The notes beneath the pieces are model-generated. The model had not been told where the DNA came from, did not search any database, and worked only from the letters and a program-made list of their open reading frames with translations. A program made the position numbers and the translations under genes. This document shows, piece after piece, positions 10,246 to 21,985 of a DNA stretch of 64,000 nucleotides. The DNA is from Cynocephalus volans. Lineage: Eukaryota; Chordata; Mammalia; Dermoptera; Cynocephalidae. Location: contig NC_084461.1 in the NCBI RefSeq assembly GCF_027409185.1, forward strand, positions 188,082,001 to 188,146,000, given 5' to 3'. Each line of letters begins with the position of its first letter. Within the stretch, counting starts at the first letter, position 1.

Positions 10246-13200
10246 TCACTGTCCAGGTCCTGAAAGACTCTTGTTCATGAATTGTCTCTTCACAAAGCAA
10301 GTCCACCACTAATGGGGGGGACAAAACAAAATGAACAGTGTAGGTCAAATCATAATGCAATTTCAAGTTAAGGGCAGAATTAAAGTTTATTTAATAATAA
10401 AAATTAATATTAGGCTGGCATCTCTTACATTATAAACTCCTTGAAGGTACATGTAACATTTTCTTTTGTAGACTCACAGGTCATTCAAAATTATGACAAA
10501 ATAAATGTTATACATCCAAGATACCTCACATAAAAAACCTGTTCTATGGGTTTACAATGCCTCGTCATAAGAATGTGCAACTAAAATTTTATTTTATGCA
10601 ATTCGTTATTCACTGTGATTCAGTGAACTACTATTATACACTAGGCACATACTCAAAATTAAGCAATGCTGCAATGCAGAAATTAAGTATTCATGCAGTG
10701 GAAGACCTCAGTGTGTTTAATGGTTCTACAGGATAAAGGTGATTTACCAATTAAATAGGCAAAGAAGAGGGTCTTACCTTGCTGGGTTTATCATTCTGAG
10801 GGTCAAAAACTTTCTCACAAAGTCTCAGTCCAGTCTCTTGTCTTAGCTGCTGTAAATAGGCTCTCATCACTTCTAAAATAGAACAATGAAAACACAGTAT
10901 TTAAGAATATATCCCATATGTGCAGGATGCTGGTCTGGAAACTGACCTTGACAATACATTTTTATACCTTCAGATAGGATAAGAAATAGAAATGACAGTC
11001 CGAATGGTTTTATAACTATATTCATTTTGGTTCAAAGGATTTTCTCTCTCTTTTTTCTTTTTTGTCTTTTTCATGACCAGCACTCAGCCAGTGAGTGCAC
11101 CGGCCATTCCTATATAGGATCCGAACCCGCGGCGGGAGCATCGCTGCGCTCCCAGCGCTGCACTCTCCTGAGTGCGCCACGGGCTGGGCCCAAAGGATTT
11201 TCTGAGCATGGTGCTGATGACACTGAGGTCCAGCGTTCGTTCCATCCTACAGCCGTCAAAAAAAAAAAAACAAAAAAAGACACCAAAAAAAATCCAACAC
11301 AAAAAACATTCTCTTCATGACATACTTATTGCCAAGAATCTTTTGTGAAAGTGACTAATAAGATAATATACTTCCCAATGATTACACTCAATCTGTATAC
11401 CAATCAAGGCAAGAAAGGAGGGGGGTAAAGTCAATTGGAGAAAATCTTCTTGTGCCATAAAAAGAAGGGAAAGAGACCCTGTTCTTACCATCTTCCTGTT
11501 TGTTTGCAGGTTTGGCATAAATTGCATTAAGTGGAAAACCGGGCTCTCCAGGAATGGGAAAATTAGTGATTCCCAGTGTATACATTTCTTTCTCGCCTTG
11601 ACTTTTGGAATTGCACTAAAAAAAAAAAAAAGTATACACATACATATTTTACAGAGAAAACAATAATAATATCCAAATTATAATTTTTAAATAGCTAAGG
11701 CTGGGGTATAATTTTTTTATAATCTTTTGCAATCTGGTAAAGACTGTGGGCCCCTTCTCAGAACACTTTCAAGTGAATAAAATAAAATAAATAGAATTAT
11801 AAGAAAAATCAATTATAGTAAATGTAATAATTAAAATATTGAAAATCAAATTTATCACATAGCCACACGTGTTTTTTATTAATGCACTAAAGAGATCTAG
11901 CAGTAGGCCTAATAACTAAATTTTGAAGTGGTAATGAGTGTAAACAAAATTTCAAAATATCTTTAACTTTAATGTAATATAAAAATACCATGAATTCCAT
12001 AAGAGAAAAAGTCACAGGCATTGCTAATACTACTGCAGGTTGTTGCTTACATTAATAATTGAAGTAAATGCTAAATTTCAGTTAGAAGTTAATGGAAAGA
12101 AAAATGCAGTTTTTTTTCCCCACTCAAGTTCACGGATCCTTGAATTCTATCCTTGGACCCCGGGTTAAGAACCCCAGAGCCAAGGGCTTAAAAGGAATTT
12201 GTCAAGATTTTTCTTGAGAAAATACATGCAAAGCCTTAAAACACCACTACCCTTATCTTTCTGTTAGTCAGCTACACTGTAAATTCAGAGTACATTCAGA
12301 TTTTCCTCTAAAGTCCATGCTCTAAGTCAGAGAAAATATTTTCTACTTATCCTTAAAGTCTCAACAAATCCAGATGGATAGGAAGGTAAATACCTATCAG
12401 TTATTGTTTTCCTGATATATGATCATCCTTGTTTAATTACCTTTTGAAGTTTCTTTAGACACTCAGAAATGTAGAGAGTTATATATATCAAGGTCCTATC
12501 AGCTTCATTCTATAGGGGGGGAAAGAAAACTTAAAAATAGTCCTCAACAAAACAAACAATCATGTGCAATGAATGAATTCAACGTTAGTCTTTTACCTAC
12601 TGAAAATTGTGATAGTACAGCTACTACAGTATCAAAAATTCCCATTCTCCAAATGCAGTCTTCTCAAGCCCCCTTTCTGTCCACTCCTGGGAGGGAGCCA
12701 CCAGCTTCCACCCTGAGCTATGTAGCTGCTCTTATATTTCTTGGCTCCCCTTGGCTCTTGGATCCTGAGGAGCTGTGCCAACAGTCCCTTGCTCTGTGTA
12801 GGAAGGAGAATTAACAGAGCTGCCTGGAAAACCTGAGGCAACACCATATGGTTGTCTAATTTTTAAAAACCTTTCCACTTTTGGATCTCTGCCAAGAACA
12901 GAAATATTCATTACTCCAAAAGAGGAAGCAATTATTTTACATGTGACTTGTTCTTGAAGGGCTCCGTAAGCCAATGTCTTGCCCTAACCAAAAGGAAAAT
13001 GCAGAGAAGACTGGATGTTGATCAGATATGGCACATACTTCATGTCAAATTTCACATAGATTGATAGCTGGGAAAAACCAAATCACTACACACTTCCCTA
13101 TTTTCAAGACCACCTGATATGTGGGAAAGAATGAAATGTGGTGGAATTATAATATTTGTTTATTACTACACACTTTAGATATATAAAACATTGTGTATAA

Positions 13201-16200
13201 ATATAATTTATAGATGAAGATTTTACAAATATAAATTTAACTCCCTGTTTGATTCCAAAAAATCATAGTTTGGCAAGGAGAGGTTGAAATTCCATATTTT
13301 AGAATATTATCAAAGAAAATTCACTGAAATTCCTTGTAACTTGCTCTTAACAGGAACTCTGAGACATTTTTTGATTTTCATTCTCTTCTCTCATTTTCTG
13401 CCACCCCCTCCTTCTTTCCCTTTGACTACCTTCCTCACAGAAACTAAGAGCAGAAGGGGAGAGAAGGTGGTTCAGGGAAGGGCCAGGGTCATTCAGGTTT
13501 CTTTATTTCTCCACCTCAGGTCCATGACACAGAAGCATATGAAAAATAACATGGCATGTATGGTTTTTTGGTTGTGGACTAGCTTGACACAAAAACATGG
13601 GGCTGGCACATAGTAGGCACTTAATTAATGCTGAATAAATAAAGACATATCTAGACCAGCGCTTGGCAAACTTTCTCTGTGAAGGGCCAGAGAGTAAATA
13701 TTTTAGGCTTTGTGGGCCATACAGTGGTTGTCACAACTACGCAGCTCTGATGTTGTGGTGTGAAAGCAGCCCTACACAATATATGAGGGTACTCCAAAAA
13801 GTTCACAGAAAGATTCGTATTACCTTTCAATTCTATTTTTCCATGAACTTTTTGTAGTACACTCTTATAAACAAATGGACGTGGCTGTGTTCCAATATAA
13901 CTTTATTTACAAAAAGAGGTGGTGGGTCAGATCTGGCCTTCAGGCTATAGTTTGCCAACCCTTGGTGTAGACTTAAGAGGAAAAAAATAAATTAATATTT
14001 ATATAGAGTCTAATATTAGGCACTGTTCTGGAATTTAAAAATCACAATCTCATTTCATTTTATTTACTCCTCTCAGCAACCCTGACTGCAAGGTAGATAT
14101 TGTCTCTCTCAGAAAACTAAGTTAAATATTAAAAGTTCTGTAATTTACCTTAATTTCATAGTTTTTGAAGAAGACATTGGCCTTGAAGTAATAGATAGCT
14201 TCATCCACAATATCTGTATCTTTTGCTAAGCCAAACATAAGGGGAAGGAGGACAGAGAACATTAGCCAAATATAAGACATAACACCTACAAAAGCTAGAA
14301 AGAAAAAAAATCCTGAGTTTCAAGTCAGTAACAAGGAAAAAAAGAAAGAAAGAAAAAAGAAAAAAAATCCGAGCTCAACTGTGAAGAGTTTTGAATTTGG
14401 ATGAAACAAAAGGAGGCAAAAATAAAAGAGGCTACTGAAGTATAAAGTCTTTAGAAACAATTTGTAGAAAAATTAGTATGTGGTTTATTCTTACAGCTTT
14501 ACTGTTTTTGTAAAAATTACACATGTTCATTAGAAAAAGAAATTCAATCAATACAGAAAAAAATGTTAATTGTCATGCTATATTAAATTCCGCTACCCAG
14601 AAATAACGACCATTAACATTTGGTTAACATCATTTGTGGCCCCTCTCAATGCATTTATAAAAATAGACTGAGACAGACTGAAACAAAAACACTTTTTAAA
14701 AATAAAAAGTATTCAATATAATTTTATTTAAATTTACATACTGTAGTTTAAGGGGAAAAACTCGCAAATATTTAAGAACATGTTGGGTTCAGATATACAT
14801 CTTTCTTTTTATGAAAACTATGACTTAAAATATACTTGTACAAGCTGTTCTAGGTGGCTACAGGCTGAGAAAAACCAGAAATATTACTGTGACAAAGACA
14901 GATCTCATTATATAACTTCTTTGGCAACTTTTTTCTTTTTTCTTTTAAAAAGGTCAAAATCCCAGGGTCTTGATATCCGGCAGCTGGTTTCAGCAATACT
15001 GAGACAGTTATTTATATTTCTTGTCCATGACTGCTATCCCTCTCACACCACAGAAATGCAAAGTAATACTGAAGCTTTAGAACTCTACAATTTAGTTGTC
15101 TGCAATCCCATCTCATTCCCCTGCTGAAGAATTTCAATGGAATCCTAACTCTAGACTTGTATTCCTTGTAATCTATTTTCTTATCTGCAAAAAAGGAAAC
15201 TTCCTTAGAGGATTCAACAGAATTTACAAAAACCAGCACGTTCTTCTAAGTGAAATGACAGGAGGTGGTGCAGGTGATAGGACTCAGAACTTAGAAAACT
15301 GCATGGCATATAAGAGGCTTTTAAGAGATGTCAGTTGATATAAATAAATTAGCTTGATTAATGCTAAATTATTTAGCTCACAGCACAGTCTTCCGATTCA
15401 ATTCAGTTCTAATCCAGTCCTCTGGGCAAGAGCAACAAGGTCGTTCCTTGTCTACAGAAACCATGAAGACCTGGTTTCTTAGGGTCTCCTTCTCCTCAAG
15501 GGCCCAAGAATTGCAAAGGTAATTAAATTTAATCTATCCTTGGTCAACGGCATCTTCTGATATATTACATGGTATTTATAACCATCTGAAAAATGTTCTC
15601 AAGAAATGTGGGCCAGCACTGATTCTTACTCTTTCTTTGCACTGTAATTCTTTTATTTTTCTTCTTTTCATGTCTGTCTTTTTCCATCTGTTCCTTTTTC
15701 TCAGAATCAAATGAAGCCTGTGGTGACTCACACAACTTATTAAGTTTACTGAGCTTTCAACTGGCGTTGAAAACAAAATTAAGAGGAGGTCAAGTCAAAT
15801 AGTTTGGCAGAGGAATGGAGATGGGGTCAGTACAAAATCAGTAATTATAACCATGGTCTTGGAAACCATGAATGGAACTCAGTTCAGACACTTACTGGGT
15901 ACAGGAAAACCATGTCTAATGTAATACAAATTGCACTGTTGGCAGAACATTTCAGAATGTGTCAGAAGAGTCTCAGTGTCTGAAAAGGAATAGGGTGTTC
16001 TGAACAGTAAAAAATGTTTTAAAAAGCAGAATACACAAAAAAAAAAGTACCAAGAAAGAAAGCAAAGAAATAAAATTCAGAAAAGCAAGAGTAGAAATGA
16101 GTAATGTTACATAGGGCACGTAAGATTTAAGATTGAGGTATTGCTAAAAATGAAGATCTGGAAGAATGAATAAAGAAAGTAGATTTAGATGGCGAAGAGG

Positions 16201-19200
16201 TTAAAAGATTTTTTTTGTTTTTCTAGCTTGATGACAGAAAAAGGATGGAGATGTGGCACTCTACTGGTATTCTATAGAGGAAGCAGCATCAGGTTAGTTT
16301 GAAAGAATTGATAGGCATTATAGGAATAGTGTGCAGAATTAAGCACATCTCCTCTACTCTCAACAAAATATATCCTGGAGCAATAATAGTTTCCTATGAA
16401 ATACAACATATGAGGGTGTTTCAAGAAGTTCATGGAGGGGCTTGCCAGTTAGCTCAGTTGGTTAGAGCACAACCTTATAATACCAAGGTCACAGGTTTGG
16501 ATCCCCATACAGGCCAGCCACCAAAATACAAACAAAAAAGTTTGTGGGACAATAGAATTAAAAGATAACATGAGGGCCGGCCCGTGGCTCACTTGGGAGA
16601 GTGTGGTGCTGATAACACCAAGGCCATGGGTTCGGATACCTGTATAGGGATGGCTGGTTAGCTCACTTGGGAGAGCGTGATGCTGACAATACCAAGTCAA
16701 GGGTTAAGATCCCCTTGCCGGTCATCTTTTATAAAAAAAATAAAACAATTAAAATAATTACGAATAATACGAATCTTTCCATGAACTTTTTGAAGTACCT
16801 CTGTATAAGCATGATCTTGAATGGTCTAGAACACAATATCCATCAAGCAAACAGAAAGTACAAGAGCAACTTGAGACAGAGGACTGAGCTAAGAATTCCC
16901 TTGATGTGATAATGTCAGAGGATTGCTAGGTATTTCATACCAAAAATTGAAAATAATATGTATAGACTTACTCTCTCTAGGGGCGGGTCCTTTGAACTGA
17001 CTTCTGATAGGTAACAGTGCCATGTTTCCAATGAGTTTGGTGTCGGGGTCCATGAGAGAAGAGTGGTAAGCCTGTAGTGGCAAGCCGGGTAAGAATATAG
17101 AAACAGGGAGAGAGCAAGCGTCACTGGGGCAGAGAAGTACATTCTCCCAAAGGAAAAAAACAGAGGAACACACCCAAGATTAACTAGGGGAGAGAGAAGA
17201 AGCAATGTGCTAGAGCTTGCTCTTGCTGGCTTAAGAAAGAAAACCTCTTGTTGGGGCTGGCCAGTCAGCTCAGTTGGTTAGAGCGTGGTGCTGATAACAA
17301 AGGTCCAGGGTTCCATCCCTGTACCAGCCAGCCACCAAAAAAAAAATAAGAAAAGAAAACCAGTTACTAAATTTTGAAGAATTGGGGCGGGCCCATGGCT
17401 CACTTGGGAGAGTGTGGTGCTGATAACACCAAGGCCATGGGTTCAGATCCCTATATAGGGTTGGCCAGTTAGTTCTCACGGGAGAGCATGGTACTGACAA
17501 CACCAAGTCATGGGTTAAGATCCCCTTACCAGTCATCTTTAATTAATTAATTAATTATAAATAAATATTGAAGAATTGTGCCAGCTGGTTCTTAAATACA
17601 GCCATTCTCAAAAATTAAATTATCTAAAGTTACAATTAAATAAATCATATTAAAAACAAAGGTAATAAGTACTCAATACTTCCTAATTTTTTAAAACTAC
17701 ATTTTACAATTGTCTATGTTCTAAAGGTTATCTGCATATTTTGTATCTTTTTGGGGGGTGGCTGGCCGGTATAGGGATTGAACCCTGGACCTTGGTGTTA
17801 TCAGCACCACGCTCTAACCAACTGAGCTAACCAGCCAGCGCCTTTTGTATCTTCATGGTGGAAATACTATACAATGGGGTTCTACTGTGCATCTCTTCCA
17901 ATTCCATGTTCATTGGGACCTGGTAGGAGTAATTCCACTACAGAAATAGGCAAACACTATATAAATCAAGCAAGGGTACCCATCCCCCAGCTGTTGTTAA
18001 ACCAGGACCCAAGCACTAGCTTTTCAGTTCTTCCACTTCCTGGCTTTATGTTTTTGATCAAGACATCAATTTTCTTCTCTTACTCTGTTTCCAAATTTGT
18101 AAAATGAGGAGATATGGATACACTGCTTTCAGTAAGTAGGTGTGAGTTAAAGGAGGGGGAAAAAGACATTTATGAGAGCTATTTGTATGCTGATTTTTAG
18201 TTCTACTTTTTATATGATGCTTGGCTTTTTATAAGACTACATGGTCCCCATTCATATACTTATTTATTCACCAATCAGTAAGCACTTTCTATGTGCAAGG
18301 CACACTGAATTAATGATATACAAAGCCAGTATGGTTCTCATCCTTGAAGAACTTTCAAGCTAATGGAGAAGGCAGACAAAATAAGTAATAACAGGCTAAG
18401 TCCAGGGTGCTATATGTGCAACTGGCACAAGCACCGGGCTTTAGAAACTTGGCTTAAAATCTGGCTGTACCATTAGTGTGCAACCTCGTGCATACTTCTC
18501 TATGCCTCAGTTTCCTCTTTTGCAGAATACGAACTATGATAGTATCTACTTCATAGGATCATTGTGATTAAAGGTGACAATTTATAGTGTAACTCAGGGC
18601 CTGCCTGACACTTCTCAGCAGTCAAATAGTAACACTGGGATTCATAAAATATATATAACTATGGCTTGCTCCTTTCATCACAGGTTGCTTTATCTAAAGC
18701 AGCCTCCGCTATCCCCTTCACCAATAACTGTCTTGTTATCCATCTATTTCCTTCATAGCATTTGTCACTATCTGAAATTGTCTCCTTTATTTATGTTTAC
18801 CTGTTCATTGTCTGTCTCCCCACTAGAATGTAAGCCCCTTAAAAGTAGGGATTTGTTGGCCTTATTCACTGCTGTAATAGTGCTCAGCTTGCAGTAGTAT
18901 TCAGTAATGTTTGCTGAATAGAATGTATGAATAATCACGTTACTAAACCACCTTTTCCCTATATCTTCAAAAGACCATGATGGCGATATATCTACCCCAC
19001 AGATTGGTTGTCAGAATTTAAGAACAACCAGACCATCATCAATTTTTACTCCCAGTGTAATGCACACGAAAACGAAATCATTTGGAAACCAGGCACCAAC
19101 CTAGTCTGCTCTAAGGGCCCTAAACCCAACAGGATCGGGGGAGGGTGGCCGCCGCCGCAGGGGCGACAGGGGAGGAGTCCGGGAAGTGGGGTCGGACAGA

Positions 19201-19670
19201 TGACAAGCAGCAGGGGGACCCGCGCCCTGGAGCGGAGAAGGAAGTGAAACTAACAGCAAAAAAGGAGAAGCCAAACCCTAGACGTAAAAAATGAAAAATA
19301 AAAAGCGCAGCTGTTGGGTTCGGAGCTCTAGTGGAGGCTTTGGGGACCCTGTCGGATGGAGTGGAGCAGAGGGGCGAGGGAAAGGGGCGGGACTGGAGAG
19401 AAGCGGGCGGAAAGGGCTGAGGTGGCCTCCTCACACGCCACGGGCCGTTGGCCCACGGTTGCCGCGCCCACCTCCACCCCCCATGACCGACACCACCCGA
19501 CCGCCCCAATCCTACAGGGACCGGCCCTCTCCCCGCGCTTCTCCCCTCCTGAGGCTCCCGCTTCCTCCCTACTCTCCTCGGCCCGCTTCTCTCAGCGCAC
19601 GCACGATTTCCCGCCGCTCTGCCCAATCATGCCATCTCCCCACACCCCCGGCTCGAACTCTTACCGGCAT
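10246..19670 (-). CDS. ARPC3: ARPC3, actin-related protein 2/3 complex subunit 3 (p21-Arc), complete, 7 coding exons
   Basis: Subunit of the Arp2/3 complex, which nucleates branched actin filaments in the cytoplasm. Coding exons on the minus strand are 19665-19670, 16972-17071, 14149-14225, 12441-12509, 11489-11615, 10778-10872 and 10246-10308. They total 537 nt, giving 178 aa plus stop, the human length. Translated stretches such as [37 protein letters not shown] and [20 protein letters not shown] match the family as I recall it. All six introns are GT-AG with consistent phases. The first coding exon supplies only ATG CCG before its donor. The next gene upstream on the same strand is GPN3. 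The introns hold CYN SINEs, a hAT element and MER5A. No disruption is seen in the reading frame. Confidence 0.97.
11046..11190 (-). repeat. CYN SINE, short GC-rich type (ARPC3 intron 5)
   Basis: Flanked by perfect 13-bp CAAAGGATTTTCT duplications (11033-11045, 11191-11203). It lies directly beside an older truncated CYN unit. Confidence 0.93.
11204..11270 (+). repeat. CYN SINE, 5'-truncated monomer
   Basis: GAGCATGGTGCTGATGACAC, then CCTACAGCCGTC and an A-run. It adjoins the GC-rich SINE on its left. Confidence 0.7.
11735..12185. mobile_element. hAT-Charlie-type DNA transposon (ARPC3 intron 4)
   Basis: Internal text GGGCCCCTTCTCAGAACAC, GATCTAGCAGTAGGCCTAAT and AAAGTCACAGGCATTGCTAA runs to a terminus GGTTAAGAACCCC. 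This agrees with a Charlie-group consensus as I recall it; the subfamily name is uncertain. It is non-coding here. Confidence 0.65.
12510..13655. other. ARPC3 intron 3 segment, mostly unassigned
   Basis: Contains an L2 3'-end scrap near 13580-13645 (GGCACATAGTAGGCACTTAA). The rest gives no exon or repeat call. Confidence 0.35.
13658..13966 (+). mobile_element. MER5A-type hAT element carrying a MITE insertion
   Basis: GGCAAACTTTCTCTGTGAAG at the left, AACTTTATTTACAAAAAGAG and TAGTTTGCCAACCC at the right. An 8-bp-like duplication (TCTAGACC / TGTAGACT) flanks it. An 82-bp inverted-repeat element interrupts it at 13784-13865. Confidence 0.8.
13784..13865. mobile_element. 82-bp mariner-like MITE inside MER5A
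   Basis: Terminal inverted repeats of about 25 bp (TGAGGGTACTCCAAAAAGTT on the left; reverse of AACTTTTTGTAGTACACTCT on the right), flanked by TA. Too short to code; a non-autonomous Tc1/mariner-type element is inferred from the size, the TIRs and the TA target. Confidence 0.75.
14490..14655 (-). repeat. Possible old L1M 3'-region fragment
   Basis: CCGCTACCCAGAAATAACGA followed by CCATTAACATTTGGTTAACA resembles L1M 3' text. Highly diverged. Confidence 0.35.
14656..16405. other. ARPC3 intron 2 segment, unassigned
   Basis: AT-rich intronic DNA without exon signals. Frames of up to 115 codons have no recognised content. Confidence 0.35.
16437..16541 (+). repeat. CYN SINE, monomer type, inside the MITE
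   Basis: GGGGCTTGCCAGTTAGCTCA start, CAGGCCAGCCACC end and A-rich tail, between MITE pieces. Confidence 0.88.
16573..16745 (+). repeat. CYN SINE, dimer type, inside the MITE
   Basis: GAGGGCCGGCCCGTGGCTCA start, two tRNA-Ile-like units, GCCGGTCATC end and A-rich tail. Confidence 0.92.
17253..17345 (+). repeat. CYN SINE, monomer type (ARPC3 intron 1)
   Basis: GGGGCTGGCCAGTCAGCTCA start and ACCAGCCAGCCACC end with A-tail. Confidence 0.9.
17384..17545 (+). repeat. CYN SINE, dimer type (ARPC3 intron 1)
   Basis: GGGGCGGGCCCATGGCTCAC start, second unit CACCAAGTCATGGGTTAAG, end CCAGTCATC, then an AATT run. Confidence 0.9.
17752..17842 (-). repeat. CYN SINE, monomer type (ARPC3 intron 1)
   Basis: GTGGCTGGCCGGTATAGGGA through CTAACCAACTGAGCTAACC, antisense. 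Confidence 0.9.
18240..18400 (-). repeat. L2 3'-end fragment, antisense
   Basis: TTATTCACCAATCAGTAAGC, TTTCTATGTGCAAGGCAC and GAACTTTCAAGCTAATGGAG follow the reversed L2 terminus. Confidence 0.5.
18420..18610 (+). repeat. MIR SINE
   Basis: MIR core text: TATGCCTCAGTTTCCTCTTT and TACTTCATAGGATCATTGTG. Confidence 0.7.
18690..18935 (+). repeat. L2 LINE 3' end
   Basis: CATTGTCTGTCTCCCCACTA, then GAATGTAAGCCCCTTAAAAG and GCTGAATAGAATG: standard L2 terminus. Confidence 0.7.
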
Positions 19671-19905
19671 CTTGATGGCGCCCGGGTTTCAACCCAGACC
19701 AGCAAAATCGGGTTAGAGCTCGGCGTTTCCGGTACGACGGCCCGGGTGGGGTAGGCGGAAGCGATCTGGAGGGGCAGGGCGACGGAAGGACGCGGCGCTT
19801 CCGGCCTGCAGTCCCGCCTCTGGCTGCCACAGCTGCGCCGGTCTTAAGGGGCACCAGGGGGCGCCCGAGCACTAGGCAGGGGTTTTCAGTGTAGCGCATG
19901 CGTTA
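19100..19905 (-). promoter_or_regulatory. ARPC3: ARPC3 CpG-rich promoter and 5' UTR
   Basis: GC- and CpG-rich block around the ARPC3 first exon (ATG 19670-19668). An NRF1-like GCGCATGCG lies at 19894-19902, and an ETS-type CTTCCGG is found near 19799. No TATA box is seen at a suitable distance. The long open frames here on both strands reflect base composition, not genes. Confidence 0.8.
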
Positions 19906-19999
19906 GCCGCGCGCACGGATATGAGTCTTGGGGTTACAGAATCCCAGTGATCGATTATCTCCTTTGTTTTTCCTTAAAGATTAGCTTTTCAGTGAAGCA

Positions 20000-20240
20000 T
20001 TTCCTGGTCACACTGTTTTGAATTCAACCTCACTCCGCCACCCTGCCTTATCCTCTTTACCGTTTTCCTTAGTTTTTATAATTTAGTTTACATGTGGTGT
20101 TAGTCTCGTCTCCCCATCCATCTGAACGTCAAAAAGAAAGGGATTTTGTCTGTCTTGTTCACTGCTGTATTCCCCGCGTCTGTAACAGTGGTGGTACATA
20201 TTAAGCATCAATAAATATTTGTTGAGTGAATGAATGAACC
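20000..20240 (+). repeat. L2 LINE 3' end
   Basis: TTTTGTCTGTCTTGTTCACT, GCTGTATTCCCCGCG and ATCAATAAATATTTGTTGAG. Confidence 0.75.
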
Positions 20241-20319
20241 CAACCCACCGCTTTAAAAAACGGAGAAACTGAAGAGCAAAGCAAAAAAGGGATTTGTGCA
20301 TTACTTTGTAATGCAGTTC

Positions 20320-20530
20320 TTTTCGTAATAGTTGAGAAAGTGGGCACCGGGTTTCAACCCTAGTTCCAACGTTTACTAGCTCTGTAATTTTCGGAAAGTT
20401 AATTAACCTCACAGTGTCTCAGTTTCTCACTCTATAACGGAGACAACAGTACTTTACCTCACAGCTGTGTGAGGGCGAAATGAGTCACCTGAAAAGTGCT
20501 TAGAACTTACATGCCTGGAACATACTCAAG
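20320..20530 (+). repeat. MIR SINE
   Basis: GGGTTTCAACCCTAGTTCCA, AGTGTCTCAGTTTCTCACTC and AAGTGCTTAGAACTTACATG. Confidence 0.7.
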
Positions 20531-20534
20531 AGGT

Positions 20535-20625
20535 TTTTACCTTATAACATCAAGATCATGGGTCTGGATCTCCGTATCAGCTAGCCGCCACTCCCTCCCC
20601 ACATCCAATTTTTTTTTTTTTTTAG
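20535..20625 (+). repeat. Diverged CYN SINE fragment
   Basis: ACCTTATAACATCAAGATCA, then GGATCTCCGTATCAGCTAGC, followed by a T-run. Confidence 0.5.
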
Positions 20626-20684
20626 TCCATTACTACAAAGCACTATATGCGAAAAGCCAAGTTCATTGCTGCTTTGAAGCCACT

Positions 20685-21000
20685 TCTTATGCCGGTCCCT
20701 CAGACTGGAATACTCTGCCCCACATTCCCACATCTGATTTCTCATTTAGATTTCTGGCCAAATAGCACCTTTTAGGAGGGGTCTTTGACAAAGAGCCCAA
20801 AGTAGCCTCTTAGTCACTCTCTATTTCTTTACTGTTTTCTCGTGTTGCCATCCATTATCAGATGTTTCCTTGCTCGTAGTCTCATGGGCCAGCATGTCAG
20901 CCCCATAAGAGTAAGGCCCTATCTGCTTTGAGAGTCCCCATCCATCTCCAGTTCTGGGCACCCATAGCAGCTCAGTAAGTTTGTCTGAAGAGTCACGTCA
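20685..21000 (+). repeat. L2 LINE 3' region
   Basis: CTGGAATACTCTGCCCCACA, TTTCTGGCCAAATAGCACC and CAGCTCAGTAAGTTTGTCTG follow L2 order. Confidence 0.55.
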
Positions 21001-21617
21001 GGCTTGCCTATGAGACAGTGAAATCCTTGAGAACTAGAACTGTCAGAATTATCTTGGAAACCCCAGTATCCAGATGGAAAGGCAATGGAATCTGGCCCTT
21101 CACTTCTTTCCCACAGGCACATACCAGCCTCTGCAGAAGCTGAACCAGGGAGGTGTAGTTTAAGGAGCAATGAAAAGGGAAAGTAAAAAGTTGTCCCTTC
21201 TTTCTTCCCCTCCCACGTGACAATAAAGTTTCTAAGAATTAGCACCTGGGAGATCAGGGTGTTTTCACCCTTTCCATACTCTAAGGACCATGGGACTGTC
21301 CCCAAGCAGCCCAGCACATCACCATGTTGCCCGCACATCCTGTTCTCCTGAGTGTCCCTATAACAGTGGGCCATGGTGCAGATACCTGCCTCTTCCTCTT
21401 AGCCTGGGCCCCCAGGCACAAGCTGCCAGGATGCCTATGGCTCCTCACATTTTGTTTCTTTAATTCAAATAGATCAAATTTGACACTGGAGGTGTACTTG
21501 TGCTATCTTGGCCCAACAATGGTTAAAAATTTAACCTGAGTTGCAGGTTTTCAACAAAGGCTTAATTTGTATCAGCTGGAAGATACATCACCAAATGACC
21601 AATGAAGCCCGGGCCTG

Positions 21618-21770
21618 TCATGAGGATTAAATGAAAGAGATTATGTAAAATGCTTCTTAGAATAATGCCTGGAGTACTTGATAAATAAATAAGAGTCAGC
21701 CTTGCTTTGGCAGAGCCTGGCCTATAGAGGGTGCTAGAAAAATATCTGTTGACTACACATTCCCCAGGGA
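21618..21770 (+). repeat. MIR-like 3' fragment
   Basis: CATGAGGATTAAATGAAAGA, then AAAATGCTTCTTAGAATAAT and GCCTGGAGTACTTGATAAAT. Confidence 0.5.
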
Positions 21771-21782
21771 CTGCTTTGACAC

Positions 21783-21842
21783 AAATGAACTTAGAACACA
21801 AATGAACTTAGAAATACTAACATAAATGAACTTAGAAATACT
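21783..21842 (+). repeat. Short tandem repeat, three imperfect units
   Basis: AAATGAACTTAGAA occurs three times in about 60 bp. The last two units also share ATACT. Confidence 0.85.
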
Positions 21843-21985
21843 GAAAACAAACAATTCAATCGATGTGGCAAGAAGTTAAAAATAAAAATGACATCTGCAT
21901 TTTTGTGTGTACTTGTTATTATTCAAGGAATGTATAAATTCTTAAACACTTAGAGACCACAAACCACATTTCTAAAAACAATCAT

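Larger units (their letters stand above)
16411..16803. mobile_element. Second copy of the mariner-like MITE, split by two CYN SINEs
   Basis: Left TIR TGAGGGTGTTTCAAGAAGTT at 16411, core ACAATAGAATTAAAAGATAA near 16550, right part AATACGAATCTTTCCATGAA and CTTTTTGAAGTACCTC near 16775-16800. The pieces match the 13784 copy in opposite orientation. TA flanks both ends. Confidence 0.75.

Noticed and set aside
11027-11320. 97-codon frame with lysine run
   Set aside because: Translation of antisense SINE and A-tail; the same peptide pattern recurs at other SINE copies.
19120-19754. Long open frames on both strands (up to 168 codons) at the ARPC3 promoter
   Set aside because: CpG-island base composition keeps several frames open at once; proline/arginine-rich translations match no family, and the true exon 1 lies inside.
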